Assembly (NCBI GenBank): GCA_018823025.1
Contig: JAHJJI010000024.1
Span: forward strand, 1-64,000
Reading direction: 5' to 3'
Source of the DNA: Gammaproteobacteria bacterium
Lineage (GTDB): Bacteria > Pseudomonadota > Gammaproteobacteria > Burkholderiales > Sulfuricellaceae
Length of the DNA stretch: 64,000 nt
In this document: in pieces, positions 1 through 6,908 of the stretch
Position numbering within the stretch: position 1 is the first letter of the stretch
Layout of the letters: each line of letters opens with the position of its first letter
Notes under the pieces: generated by a model
Databases searched by the model: none
What the model was told of the DNA's origin: nothing
The model's input: the letters and a program-made list of their open reading frames with translations, nothing else
Translations under genes and position numbers: made by a program

Positions 1-174
1 TGCGACACCGACATGAACGTGGTGATGACAGGCAAAGGTGGTTTTGTCGAAGTGCAGGGTACCGCTGAAGGCGCGCCGTTCAGCCGCTCCGAAATGGAAG
101 CCATGCTCGACCTCGCACAAAGCGGCATCGCTCAGCTGGTGGCCAAGCAGAAGGCGGCGTTGGGGCTCATCTAA
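1..174 (+). CDS. rph: Ribonuclease PH, C-terminal fragment (cut by window edge)
   Basis: This is the last 57 codons of an ORF open from base 1 and ending in TAA at 172-174; it is absent from the ORF track because its start lies outside the window. The translation ([20 protein letters not shown], then a helix rich in Ala and Gln) matches the C-terminal part of the phosphorolytic 3' exoribonuclease RNase PH, which trims tRNA 3' ends. In betaproteobacteria rph is commonly followed by rdgB and hemW. Here those genes appear 3.9 kb downstream, after a five-gene block on the opposite strand. Identification is from sequence memory of the family and is confident; only the N-terminus is unseen. Confidence 0.93.
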   Translation, partial: CDTDMNVVMTGKGGFVEVQGTAEGAPFSRSEMEAMLDLAQSGIAQLVAKQKAALGLI

Positions 175-218
175 TCGTTACGGGGGGCATAACAGCCGGG
201 TGTAGGAGAAGCGCGGCT

Positions 219-1214
219 TCATTTGTTTGAGAAGGCCGCGATGAACCGGTCCATCGCCGAGAACACGACTTCCACGCTATATCCTGCCAGGAAGGCCAGG
301 GCAAATGGGGAGAGTGTCCTGAAAATTTCTGCCGTTGAGGCGTCCGGCTGCAGGAACCAGATGGCGATCAAGCCGGCAAGAGCGCCCATGTGCATGCGCA
401 AGCGATAGTTGATGTCGGCTTCCGCTGTATAGGTCAGCGCTTTGATTTCCAATGCCAGGCTTCTCAGCACAAAGGTAATCGCACCGAGCAAGCCATAGAG
501 CAGCGGCAGGAGATAAAGTTGTATCGCGAGCAAGGCGAATTTCGCTGTTTCAAGCGCTTTCTTGAGCGCTGAATAATCCACTCTCTTCACGATTTCTGCC
601 TGTGCGCCAGGAAAAATCACTTTCCGCCACAACCCGTTCCATCTCTCCAGGTTGGAATAGTGAACGCTCATGTCGAGTTCCAGTGTTGCGCGCTTCGCCA
701 GTAATGATTGGTCATTTGGGTTGGCGCCGATCTTCTGCGTGATTTGGTCGGCCTCTTTCAGTACGCTGGGAATGTCTGTGGTAATCTGGGTGCCGATCAC
801 CCAATAAATCTGAAAGAACAGCAAGAGCAGCAACCAGAGCAACGCCCACAGCCTGATGCGGCGAACGGCAATGGTCGCAACCGATACTTTCTCCTTCTTT
901 CCCGTGATTTTCAGCTTGATGCTTCCCCACAGCGTCTGGTCATCTTCCTTTTGAGCTGTTGCCTTGAGGCTAAGGACGGTTACATTGCCAACCACCTTGG
1001 CCAAAGCTCCCCGGGCTTGCCAGAATTCCGCCTGCTTCTGGAAAGTGGTTGAATCAGCCGGGTCGCTGTTCAACAGGTTTTTTGATTCGACGATGGTCTT
1101 GGTAATCTCGTCCCCGACCTGTAGCCCGCGTTCTGCTGCGTAGGCGAGCAGCAACTCGGAATCCGCGACGACCTCGATCAAAGGGGAATACGTGTTTTTT
1201 ACTTCAGCGCTCAT
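219..1214 (-). CDS. Hypothetical multi-pass membrane protein
   Basis: A 331-residue protein I do not recognise. The first 120 residues are soluble and acidic. A strong hydrophobic segment follows (LWALLWLLLLLFF, about residues 123-142), then a roughly 80-residue polar loop that may be helical, and at least three more hydrophobic segments in the last 120 residues (around FALLAIQLYLLPLLYG, GALAGLIAIWFL and LSPFALAFLAGY). It is the last gene of a five-gene minus-strand run with gaps of 38 to 98 bases, so it is probably co-transcribed with the hydrolase and lipoprotein genes upstream. The start has an adjacent purine-rich GAGGCGAGACG stretch. Function is unknown; a membrane scaffold for the operon's exported proteins is only a guess. 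Confidence 0.7.
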   Translation of the reverse strand: MSAEVKNTYSPLIEVVADSELLLAYAAERGLQVGDEITKTIVESKNLLNSDPADSTTFQKQAEFWQARGALAKVVGNVTVLSLKATAQKEDDQTLWGSIKLKITGKKEKVSVATIAVRRIRLWALLWLLLLLFFQIYWVIGTQITTDIPSVLKEADQITQKIGANPNDQSLLAKRATLELDMSVHYSNLERWNGLWRKVIFPGAQAEIVKRVDYSALKKALETAKFALLAIQLYLLPLLYGLLGAITFVLRSLALEIKALTYTAEADINYRLRMHMGALAGLIAIWFLQPDASTAEIFRTLSPFALAFLAGYSVEVVFSAMDRFIAAFSNK

Positions 1215-1252
1215 CGTCTCGCCTCCATGTCAGCCTGCGTGTAACGAAAAGC

Positions 1253-1831
1253 TTATTCCACATTGATTAAGTATACGCACTGCTTGTGTTCCTCGCCGCA
1301 CAGCACAGGGCTGTTGTCGGCATATACAACCCTGACCTGCCACGTGCCGCGCTTTATCTTCTGCTTGACGCTCCAGGTACGCCAATCAAAAAAGCCGCGT
1401 TGGTCTATCTCTGTTTGCAACGAGTGAGCCAGGCTTTGTCGCGCCGCTGGGATTGCGATATCATCTATCATTTCCATTTCGGCCGACCCCTCGGGTAATA
1501 CGCCCAACAGACTTTCCCGGTACCACTGGTGCCGGATTGGCAGTTTGCCTTCGCTGGCCAGGCGGTCGAGCGCTCCTTGATGGGCTTTGATCCGCATCCA
1601 TAAATAAAGCGAGCTCGCTGGCGCCTGTTCCTGATATTTTCTGGCATATTGCCGGGTCGCCTTGTTCACCCCATCCGTCCAGACGGCATGGGTAATTTCG
1701 ATGAGCGCTTGCTCCGCGTGAACGCCGGGAGCGGAAAGCAAAGCCGATAGCAGAATCGCGCCGAAGAAAATCCTTCCGGTGTGGCTGCGTTCGCGAAGCG
1801 TGCGGGAAAAGCAGTGTTGTGGAATGGACAT
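1253..1831 (-). CDS. Exported protein with a DUF2914-like C-terminus
   Basis: A 192-residue protein with a basic N-region, a hydrophobic stretch (IFFGAILLSALLSAPG) and a signal peptidase I type VHA-EQ site near residue 40, so it is probably periplasmic. The C-terminal 55 residues (FFDWRTWSVKQKI, then GTWQVRVVYAD) resemble the DUF2914 pattern, in which a WRTWS motif is followed by GxWxVxVxxxDG. Two cysteines near the C-terminus could form a disulfide. It is the fourth gene of the five-gene minus-strand operon, 39 bases after the 109-residue gene. The DUF2914 resemblance is from memory and moderate. Biological role is unknown. Confidence 0.65.
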   Translation of the reverse strand: MSIPQHCFSRTLRERSHTGRIFFGAILLSALLSAPGVHAEQALIEITHAVWTDGVNKATRQYARKYQEQAPASSLYLWMRIKAHQGALDRLASEGKLPIRHQWYRESLLGVLPEGSAEMEMIDDIAIPAARQSLAHSLQTEIDQRGFFDWRTWSVKQKIKRGTWQVRVVYADNSPVLCGEEHKQCVYLINVE

Positions 1832-1870
1832 GATTTTCTCCTGACTGTTAAGCGGAACCCGCGCAAGACA

Positions 1871-2200
1871 CTAAAGCAGCGTCCAGCCCAGGGCGGTATT
1901 CACGCTACCTTTGACTGCGCCCAAGGCGGCATTGATTGCACCTTCCACCGCAAGAATGCCCAATCCTTCCACGGTCAGCATGACGGTGCGGGCGGTGTTC
2001 CTTTGAATGTCGAACAGCAGCTCTGCCTGACGTTCGGTGATTTTGTTTTCGGCGCGCATGGCGGCGATACTGAGCAGGCTTTCGCCCAATTTCTTGAACT
2101 CGGCATCGGCATAATCTTTGACGTCCGGCCACTTGTTGCCCAGTTCTTTCTGTGCTGCCGACAGCATTGGATTAAGTATTTCCTGCAGATTCAGGTTCAT
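1871..2200 (-). CDS. Small hypothetical protein, mostly helical
   Basis: A 109-residue protein of unrecognised family. It starts MNLNLQEILNPML and continues with charged helix-forming sequence (ELGNKWPDVKDYADAEFKKLGES, ITERQAELLFDIQRN). It ends with a glycine/alanine-rich, weakly hydrophobic segment (VEGLGILAVEGAINAALGAVKG) that could be an amphipathic or membrane-inserting helix. There is no signal peptide. It is the third gene of the five-gene minus-strand operon, between the lipoprotein and the DUF2914-like protein, with gaps of 50 and 39 bases. The position and C-terminal amphipathic region fit a small partner protein, but nothing in the sequence states a function. Confidence 0.6.
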   Translation of the reverse strand: MNLNLQEILNPMLSAAQKELGNKWPDVKDYADAEFKKLGESLLSIAAMRAENKITERQAELLFDIQRNTARTVMLTVEGLGILAVEGAINAALGAVKGSVNTALGWTLL

Positions 2201-2250
2201 GATGCCCCCATAGATGCTTCAAAACAGGTTCGGTACTCTCTGAAGATGGT

Positions 2251-2709
2251 TTACTCTCCGCGCTGTTTGGTCAGTTCCAGTTTGAGGATGGCGACGAAGG
2301 CCGTATTGAACTGGCCGCGCAGGTGCTCGACAAGTTTGCTGTCCCTAATGCCTTCCTTGTGGATTTCTTCCAGCTTGGAGAGGCTGTCGCGCAGAAGTTT
2401 GATTTGTTCCAGCGTGAGTTCGTTTCGCGGTTTGGCGGCCACCCTCACCTCGATCGCGGCGATGTCAACCTTGATGCGCTCATAAAAATCCCTGTGCCTG
2501 GAATAATCTGCTGCCGTCGTTCCCGCTGTGTTTGCCAGCTTGACGAAGAATGTTTCAACCTCCCGCTGCAAGGCGGTGACCGCCTTGTCGGTGGCCGCGT
2601 CGTAATCGGCAATCAGCCTGACGGTGCAGGCTGATGCGGAAAGCGCCAATACAAGAGCTAGCAGATAGCGCATCACATTTCGATAAATGGTTTGTTTTGC
2701 GGTTTCCAT
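2251..2709 (-). CDS. Putative lipoprotein
   Basis: A 152-residue protein with an N-terminal hydrophobic segment ending in a lipobox (LALSASAC, Cys28), so it should be lipidated and anchored in the inner or outer membrane. The mature part is charged and helical (ALQREVETFFVKLANT; LTLEQIKLLRDSLSKLEEIHKEG) with coiled-coil character. The start at 2709 is preferred over the internal Met at 2673 because GGGGAAGGGCA lies just upstream. It is the second gene of the five-gene minus-strand operon, after the alpha/beta hydrolase. Function unknown; no catalytic motif is visible. Confidence 0.65.
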   Translation of the reverse strand: METAKQTIYRNVMRYLLALVLALSASACTVRLIADYDAATDKAVTALQREVETFFVKLANTAGTTAADYSRHRDFYERIKVDIAAIEVRVAAKPRNELTLEQIKLLRDSLSKLEEIHKEGIRDSKLVEHLRGQFNTAFVAILKLELTKQRGE

Positions 2710-2807
2710 TGCCCTTCCCCTGTCGAATACAAATCAGCGTTAGTATGTCGTTTATTTCATACTTAAAATGCCAGACACGATCGGCATGCGGTCGACCTGG
2801 ATGAATC

Positions 2808-3788
2808 TTACTTCAGCACATGCACGCGTTGCTGCGGGTCATCCACATGCACCCGTCCGGTCGATACGGACTGGGCGATATGTTCGAACACCTTGCCCGG
2901 TTTTTCGCCGGAGGCATCGAAGGTGAAATAGCTGTGGCCCTTGGGTGAGTCGTACTTAGTATTGAGGTCATCGCAGTCGATGGAGTAGACGTTGCCTGGC
3001 ACCAGTTCCATGTTCTCCGGCCCGGTGTGGCCCAGTCGGCGTGAAGCGATTTTGTTTTTCAGGTTGGCCGCCTTGCTGGCGCGTAGCGCCAAGTCGTCGG
3101 AGGCGAAATAGACCGAGACGTTGCGCGCGCTCTGGCAAATGTATTCTCCCTCGCGACCGCGTTCCAGCGATTCATTGATAATGTCCGCCGCTACCAGGAA
3201 GACGTTCCTGAACAAAAGCGGCACTTCTCCGCCGCGGTCGTAGCTCGCCCAGGTTTCCATAGTCTGGCGGAGCACGCGGTTGCCCATGGAGTGGGCTAGC
3301 ACATTGATTCGCTTCAGGCATGGCGGTTCGTTGTCCTCTCCTTCGGCCTTGCTGCGCCATGCCAGAAACATCTCCAGTAGTCGGGCAAAAGCAAAGGCGC
3401 TGGCGTCGGCGGATTTCTGGTCGTCCCAATAATCCTTGATGATGCCTAGGTCGTTGTCGCACGGCCAGATAATAGGCACCACCTGCACCTGGTTTTCGTG
3501 CGGATCGTCGAACAATTTCTGCAATGCTTGTGCGCGCGGGAAAATGTCCGGTTCTGGTAAATTGGAATAGCCGTGGATGAAGATCAGCAATTGTTCCGCC
3601 TTGGAACGTTTAAGCTCGGCCATGAATTTATCGCTACCTAATTCGATGAAATTATTTGGCCCCGCGCGCCAGCAAAAATTGATTGATTGTCGCGCTAGAT
3701 TATTGCTCAGATCGAACGTGATTTTCCTGTCCTGATCCAGTCTCGCCAGTTCAACTTCGTTGATTGCACGATTGGTAATGAATAGCAT
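2808..3788 (-). CDS. Alpha/beta hydrolase of the DUF900 type
   Basis: A serine hydrolase-like protein of 326 residues. An oxyanion-type HGYSN motif follows a hydrophobic strand (LLIFIHGYSN), and the nucleophile elbow is AHSMG (LAHSMGNRVL). A late GHSYF supplies a candidate catalytic His, and an Asp is available in YFASDDLAL. These features fit the DUF900/lipase-like branch of alpha/beta hydrolases; the substrate cannot be read from the sequence. The ORF track extends to 3935, but the start at 3788 is chosen because GGGAGGAA sits 8 bases upstream and the extra 49 residues look non-coding. No signal peptide, so probably cytoplasmic. It is the first gene of the five-gene minus-strand operon, divergent from rdgB. 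Confidence 0.82.
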   Translation of the reverse strand: MLFITNRAINEVELARLDQDRKITFDLSNNLARQSINFCWRAGPNNFIELGSDKFMAELKRSKAEQLLIFIHGYSNLPEPDIFPRAQALQKLFDDPHENQVQVVPIIWPCDNDLGIIKDYWDDQKSADASAFAFARLLEMFLAWRSKAEGEDNEPPCLKRINVLAHSMGNRVLRQTMETWASYDRGGEVPLLFRNVFLVAADIINESLERGREGEYICQSARNVSVYFASDDLALRASKAANLKNKIASRRLGHTGPENMELVPGNVYSIDCDDLNTKYDSPKGHSYFTFDASGEKPGKVFEHIAQSVSTGRVHVDDPQQRVHVLK

Positions 3789-4079
3789 GATTCCTCCCGT
3801 TAAATGCCGAACTCTTCCAGTGCTATAGCGCATCCCGTGCACTATCCCTTGCCGCTTAGTGATCATGGATTGTGACCCACACATCTTTTGCCCCGCTCGG
3901 ATTGGTGTCGCCGCCGCGCCACGATCACAGCTCATAGTCTGCCGCCAGCTTTTATTAAGCCATGCCGATTATGATAGTTAAATATAGAGCATTGTTTTGT
4001 GGAGTCAAATGGCGGGTCAAGATTGCGTTGGCTGCGGCGAAGACGGATAATTCCAATCTAAACAGAATTTAGGTCTAAC

Positions 4080-4676
4080 ATGAAGAAAATCGTCATTGCC
4101 TCCAATAACGCCGGTAAGCTGCGCGAAATCAGCGCCATCCTGGCGCCACTGGATTTCGAGGTTTTCCCTCAATCCGCCTTCAACATCCCTGAAGCGGACG
4201 AGCCTTATTGCACCTTTATCGAGAACTGTCTGACCAAGGCGCGCCATGCCTCGGCGCATTCCGGGCTGCCTGCATTGGCAGACGATTCGGGAATCTGCGT
4301 TGATGCGCTGAACGGCGCGCCTGGCGTGTATTCCGCCCGCTTTGCCGGCGAGCCGAAATCGGATGAGCGCAACAACCAGAAGCTGATCGAGTCGCTGCAG
4401 GGACATGCCAACCGCAAGGCCCACTATTACTGCGTGATCGTGCTGGTGCGCTGGCCGGAAGATCCTCAGCCGATCATCGCCGAGGGCGCGATGTACGGCG
4501 AGATCATCGACACGCCGCGCGGCGCGGGCGGCTTCGGCTACGACCCTTATTTCCTCATTCCCGAACTGGGCCAGACCGGTGCGGAAATTCCGATGGAGCA
4601 GAAGAACAAGATCAGCCACCGCGGCAAGGCCCTGGCCGAACTGGTTGAAAAGCTCAAAAACAGTGCTGAGTTCTAG
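4080..4676 (+). CDS. rdgB: XTP/dITP diphosphatase (RdgB/HAM1 family)
   Basis: This 198-residue enzyme hydrolyses dITP, dXTP and related deaminated purine triphosphates to monophosphates, keeping them out of DNA. Family hallmarks are the N-terminal substrate loop IVIASNNAGKLREI, the ALADDSGICVDALNGAPGVYSARFAG block, and the C-terminal GGFGYDPYF and SHRGKAL motifs. An AGG precedes the ATG by about 8 bases. The last residues (NSAEF) and the TAG stop are encoded by the left arm of an intergenic heptamer repeat that continues into hemW, so the natural C-terminus appears to have been altered by that repeat. It is followed directly by hemW, a usual betaproteobacterial pairing. Confidence 0.96.
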   Translation: MKKIVIASNNAGKLREISAILAPLDFEVFPQSAFNIPEADEPYCTFIENCLTKARHASAHSGLPALADDSGICVDALNGAPGVYSARFAGEPKSDERNNQKLIESLQGHANRKAHYYCVIVLVRWPEDPQPIIAEGAMYGEIIDTPRGAGGFGYDPYFLIPELGQTGAEIPMEQKNKISHRGKALAELVEKLKNSAEF

Positions 4677-4747
4677 GTGCTGAGTCCTGAGGAAATGCAA
4701 AAAACCTCGATCCACTCAGAACTCGGCACTCAGGACTCAGGACTCGT
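4660..4747. repeat. Heptamer-based palindromic repeat (family R1, copy a)
   Basis: Tandem seven-base units of the form GTNCTGA (GTGCTGA GTTCTAG GTGCTGA GTCCTGA) on the left are answered by their reverse complement (ACTCAGAACTCGGCACTCAG and GACTCAGGACTC) on the right, about 25 bases later. The copy overlaps the last codons of rdgB and the first codons of hemW. Three further copies with the same period are at 34285, 37514 and 39290. Confidence 0.85.
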
Positions 4748-5882
4748 CTCCCCTCCGCTTTCCCTCTATATTCACCTTCCCTGGTGCGTCCGCAAGTGCC
4801 CCTACTGCGACTTCAGTTCTTTCGAGTCGCGCGAAGGGGTACCGGAACAGGAATACATCGCGGCACTGATCAAGGACCTGGAAGCTGCATTGCCGCTGGT
4901 GTGGGGGCGAAAAGTAGTGAGCATCTTCATGGGGGGCGGCACGCCCAGCCTGTTTTCGGCACGGGCGATCGACACGCTGTTGACTCAGGTGCGTACCCTG
5001 CTGCCGGTCGAAGCCCATGCCGAAATCACCCTGGAAGCCAATCCCGGTACGGCTGAGGCGCAGAAGTTCGCCGATTTCCGTAGTGCGGGGGTGAATCGTC
5101 TGTCGCTCGGTATCCAGAGTTTTAATCCGCGTCATCTGCAGGCGCTAGGCCGCGTCCACGACGACCGCGAGGCACGGTACGCAGTGGAACTGGCGCTGCG
5201 CAATTTCGACAACGTCAATCTCGACCTGATGTACGCCCTGCCGGAGCAGGTCATGGAGGAGGCGCTGTCCGATATCCGCGAGGCGGTGTCTTTCGGACCG
5301 CAACATATCTCTGCCTACCACCTCACTCTGGAACCCAATACGGTATTTTACAACAAGCCGCCGCCGCTGCCGGATGACGATATGTCGGCCGCGATGCAGG
5401 AAGCCATCGAGGCGGAACTGGCCGGGGCCGGCTACGAACATTACGAGACTTCGGCCTTTGCCAAAAAGCATCTGCGCTGCCGCCACAACCTCAATTACTG
5501 GTCGTTCGGGGATTACCTGGGGATCGGTGCAGGGGCGCACGGCAAGCTCACGCTGCATGACCAGATTTTGCGCCAGGTGCGCCATCGCCAGCCCAAGGCT
5601 TATATGGAGCGGGCGTTGGCGGGCAACGCGCTGGAAGAGGAACGTACCGTCTCTCAAGGCGAACAGCCGTTCGATTTCATGATGAACGCCCTGCGCCTGA
5701 CCGAGGGTTTTCCGGTCAGTCTGTTCTCCGCCAGAACCGGGCTGTCGCTGACCACAGCCCTGCCCATGCTGGAAGAGGCGCAGCGGCGTGGCCTGATCGA
5801 ACGCGACGCCTTGCATATCCGGCCGACCCTGCTTGGTCAGCGATTCCTGAACGAACTTCTACAGCTGTTTCTGGTGGAATAG
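4695..5882 (+). CDS. hemW: Radical SAM heme chaperone HemW
   Basis: HemW is a radical SAM protein that binds heme and delivers it to target enzymes; older annotations call it oxygen-independent coproporphyrinogen oxidase. The sequence has the IHLPWCVRKCPYCDF motif (CxxxCxxC), the GGGTPSL loop, the EANPGT and GVNRLSLGIQSF blocks, and the LNYWSFGDYLGIGAGAHGK region, all typical of HemW. The conserved core begins at PPLSLYIHLPW. Everything before it is encoded by a heptamer repeat, so initiation must occur inside the repeat, either at ATG 4695 (395 residues, chosen here) or at GTG 4677 directly after the rdgB stop (401 residues). The 3' end overlaps convergent mtnA by 24 bases. Confidence 0.93.
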   Translation: MQKTSIHSELGTQDSGLVSPPLSLYIHLPWCVRKCPYCDFSSFESREGVPEQEYIAALIKDLEAALPLVWGRKVVSIFMGGGTPSLFSARAIDTLLTQVRTLLPVEAHAEITLEANPGTAEAQKFADFRSAGVNRLSLGIQSFNPRHLQALGRVHDDREARYAVELALRNFDNVNLDLMYALPEQVMEEALSDIREAVSFGPQHISAYHLTLEPNTVFYNKPPPLPDDDMSAAMQEAIEAELAGAGYEHYETSAFAKKHLRCRHNLNYWSFGDYLGIGAGAHGKLTLHDQILRQVRHRQPKAYMERALAGNALEEERTVSQGEQPFDFMMNALRLTEGFPVSLFSARTGLSLTTALPMLEEAQRRGLIERDALHIRPTLLGQRFLNELLQLFLVE

Positions 5883-6908
5883 CGTCGCAATCTTTTCTCT
5901 GTTGGGTTCCCGTACCACGCCCCTTTCGGTGATCAATGCCGTGACCAGTTCGGCTGGGGTAACGTCGAAAGCCGGGTTGCGTATCTTGACTCCCGGTGCC
6001 GCCCACTGGCACTCGCGGAAACCGGTCACCTCTTCCGGGGCGCGTTCCTCGATCGGTATTTTCGCTCCCAATGCGATATTCAGATCGATGGTGGAAAGCG
6101 GGCAGGCGACGTAAAACGGGATGTTGTGGCGCCGTGCAAGCACCGCCACCATGTAGGTGCCGATCTTGTTGGCGACATCGCCGTTGGCCGCTACCCGGTC
6201 GGTGCCGACGATGACTGCGTCGACCTCGCCGTGCGCCATCAGGTGGCCGGCCATGTTGTCGGTAATCAGGGTCACGGGGATATTTTCCTGCACCATTTCC
6301 CACGCGGTGAGGCGCGCTCCTTGCAGGAATGGACGCGTCTCGTCGGCGATCACTGAAATCTTCTTGCCTGCCTCCACTGCTGAGCGGATCACTCCCAATG
6401 CCGTGCCCCATCCTGCCGTGGCGAGGGCGCCGGCGTTGCAGTGGGTGAGCACGCGCGCACCATCGGCGAGCAGCGCTGCACCGGCTGCGCCCATGGCGCG
6501 GTTGATGCGGATGTCTTCGGCATGGACTTCATGGGCCTCGTCCAGCAAGCGTTCAGCCACGACCGCCGGTGCGGCTGCGTTCATGCTTTCCCACACTTGG
6601 CGCATGCGTTGCAGCGCCCAGAACAGGTTGACCGCCGTAGGGCGGCTCTGCGCCAGGCGGGCAAACCCTTCTTCCATCCCGTTGCGGAAGGTCTCCGGGG
6701 CGGTTTCCTTTAGCCGCTGCGCTTCCAGCGCCACGCCGTAGGCGGCGGCACAGCCGATCGCCGGCGCCCCGCGCACCACCATGGCGCGGATGCCGTGGGC
6801 GACGCTGGTGGCGGAATCGTAGGAAAGATATTCGAAGCGCGCCGGCAACACGCGTTGGTCGATCATTTCCAGGTGGTGGTCTTGCCAGCGCAGGGTTTCG
6901 ATATTCAT
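5859..6908 (-). CDS. mtnA: S-methyl-5-thioribose-1-phosphate isomerase
   Basis: MtnA converts 5-methylthioribose-1-phosphate, from methylthioadenosine, to 5-methylthioribulose-1-phosphate. The 349-residue length and the blocks MVVRGAPAIGCAAAYG, VLTHCNAGALATAGWGTALG (with the catalytic Cys) and VIVGTDRVAANGDVANKIGTY (with the catalytic Asp) are those of the family. The start codon overlaps the stop of the upstream class II aldolase gene (ATGA), so the two are translationally coupled. No mtnB, mtnC or mtnD of the classical methionine salvage route is present here. The pairing suggests that the isomerase product goes to the aldolase (DHAP shunt). The 3' end overlaps hemW tail to tail. Confidence 0.95.
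   Translation of the reverse strand: MNIETLRWQDHHLEMIDQRVLPARFEYLSYDSATSVAHGIRAMVVRGAPAIGCAAAYGVALEAQRLKETAPETFRNGMEEGFARLAQSRPTAVNLFWALQRMRQVWESMNAAAPAVVAERLLDEAHEVHAEDIRINRAMGAAGAALLADGARVLTHCNAGALATAGWGTALGVIRSAVEAGKKISVIADETRPFLQGARLTAWEMVQENIPVTLITDNMAGHLMAHGEVDAVIVGTDRVAANGDVANKIGTYMVAVLARRHNIPFYVACPLSTIDLNIALGAKIPIEERAPEEVTGFRECQWAAPGVKIRNPAFDVTPAELVTALITERGVVREPNREKIATLFHQKQL

Noticed and set aside
4660-4747. Heptamer repeats as a CRISPR array
   Set aside because: Units are 7 bases in direct tandem without spacers, and no cas gene is present.
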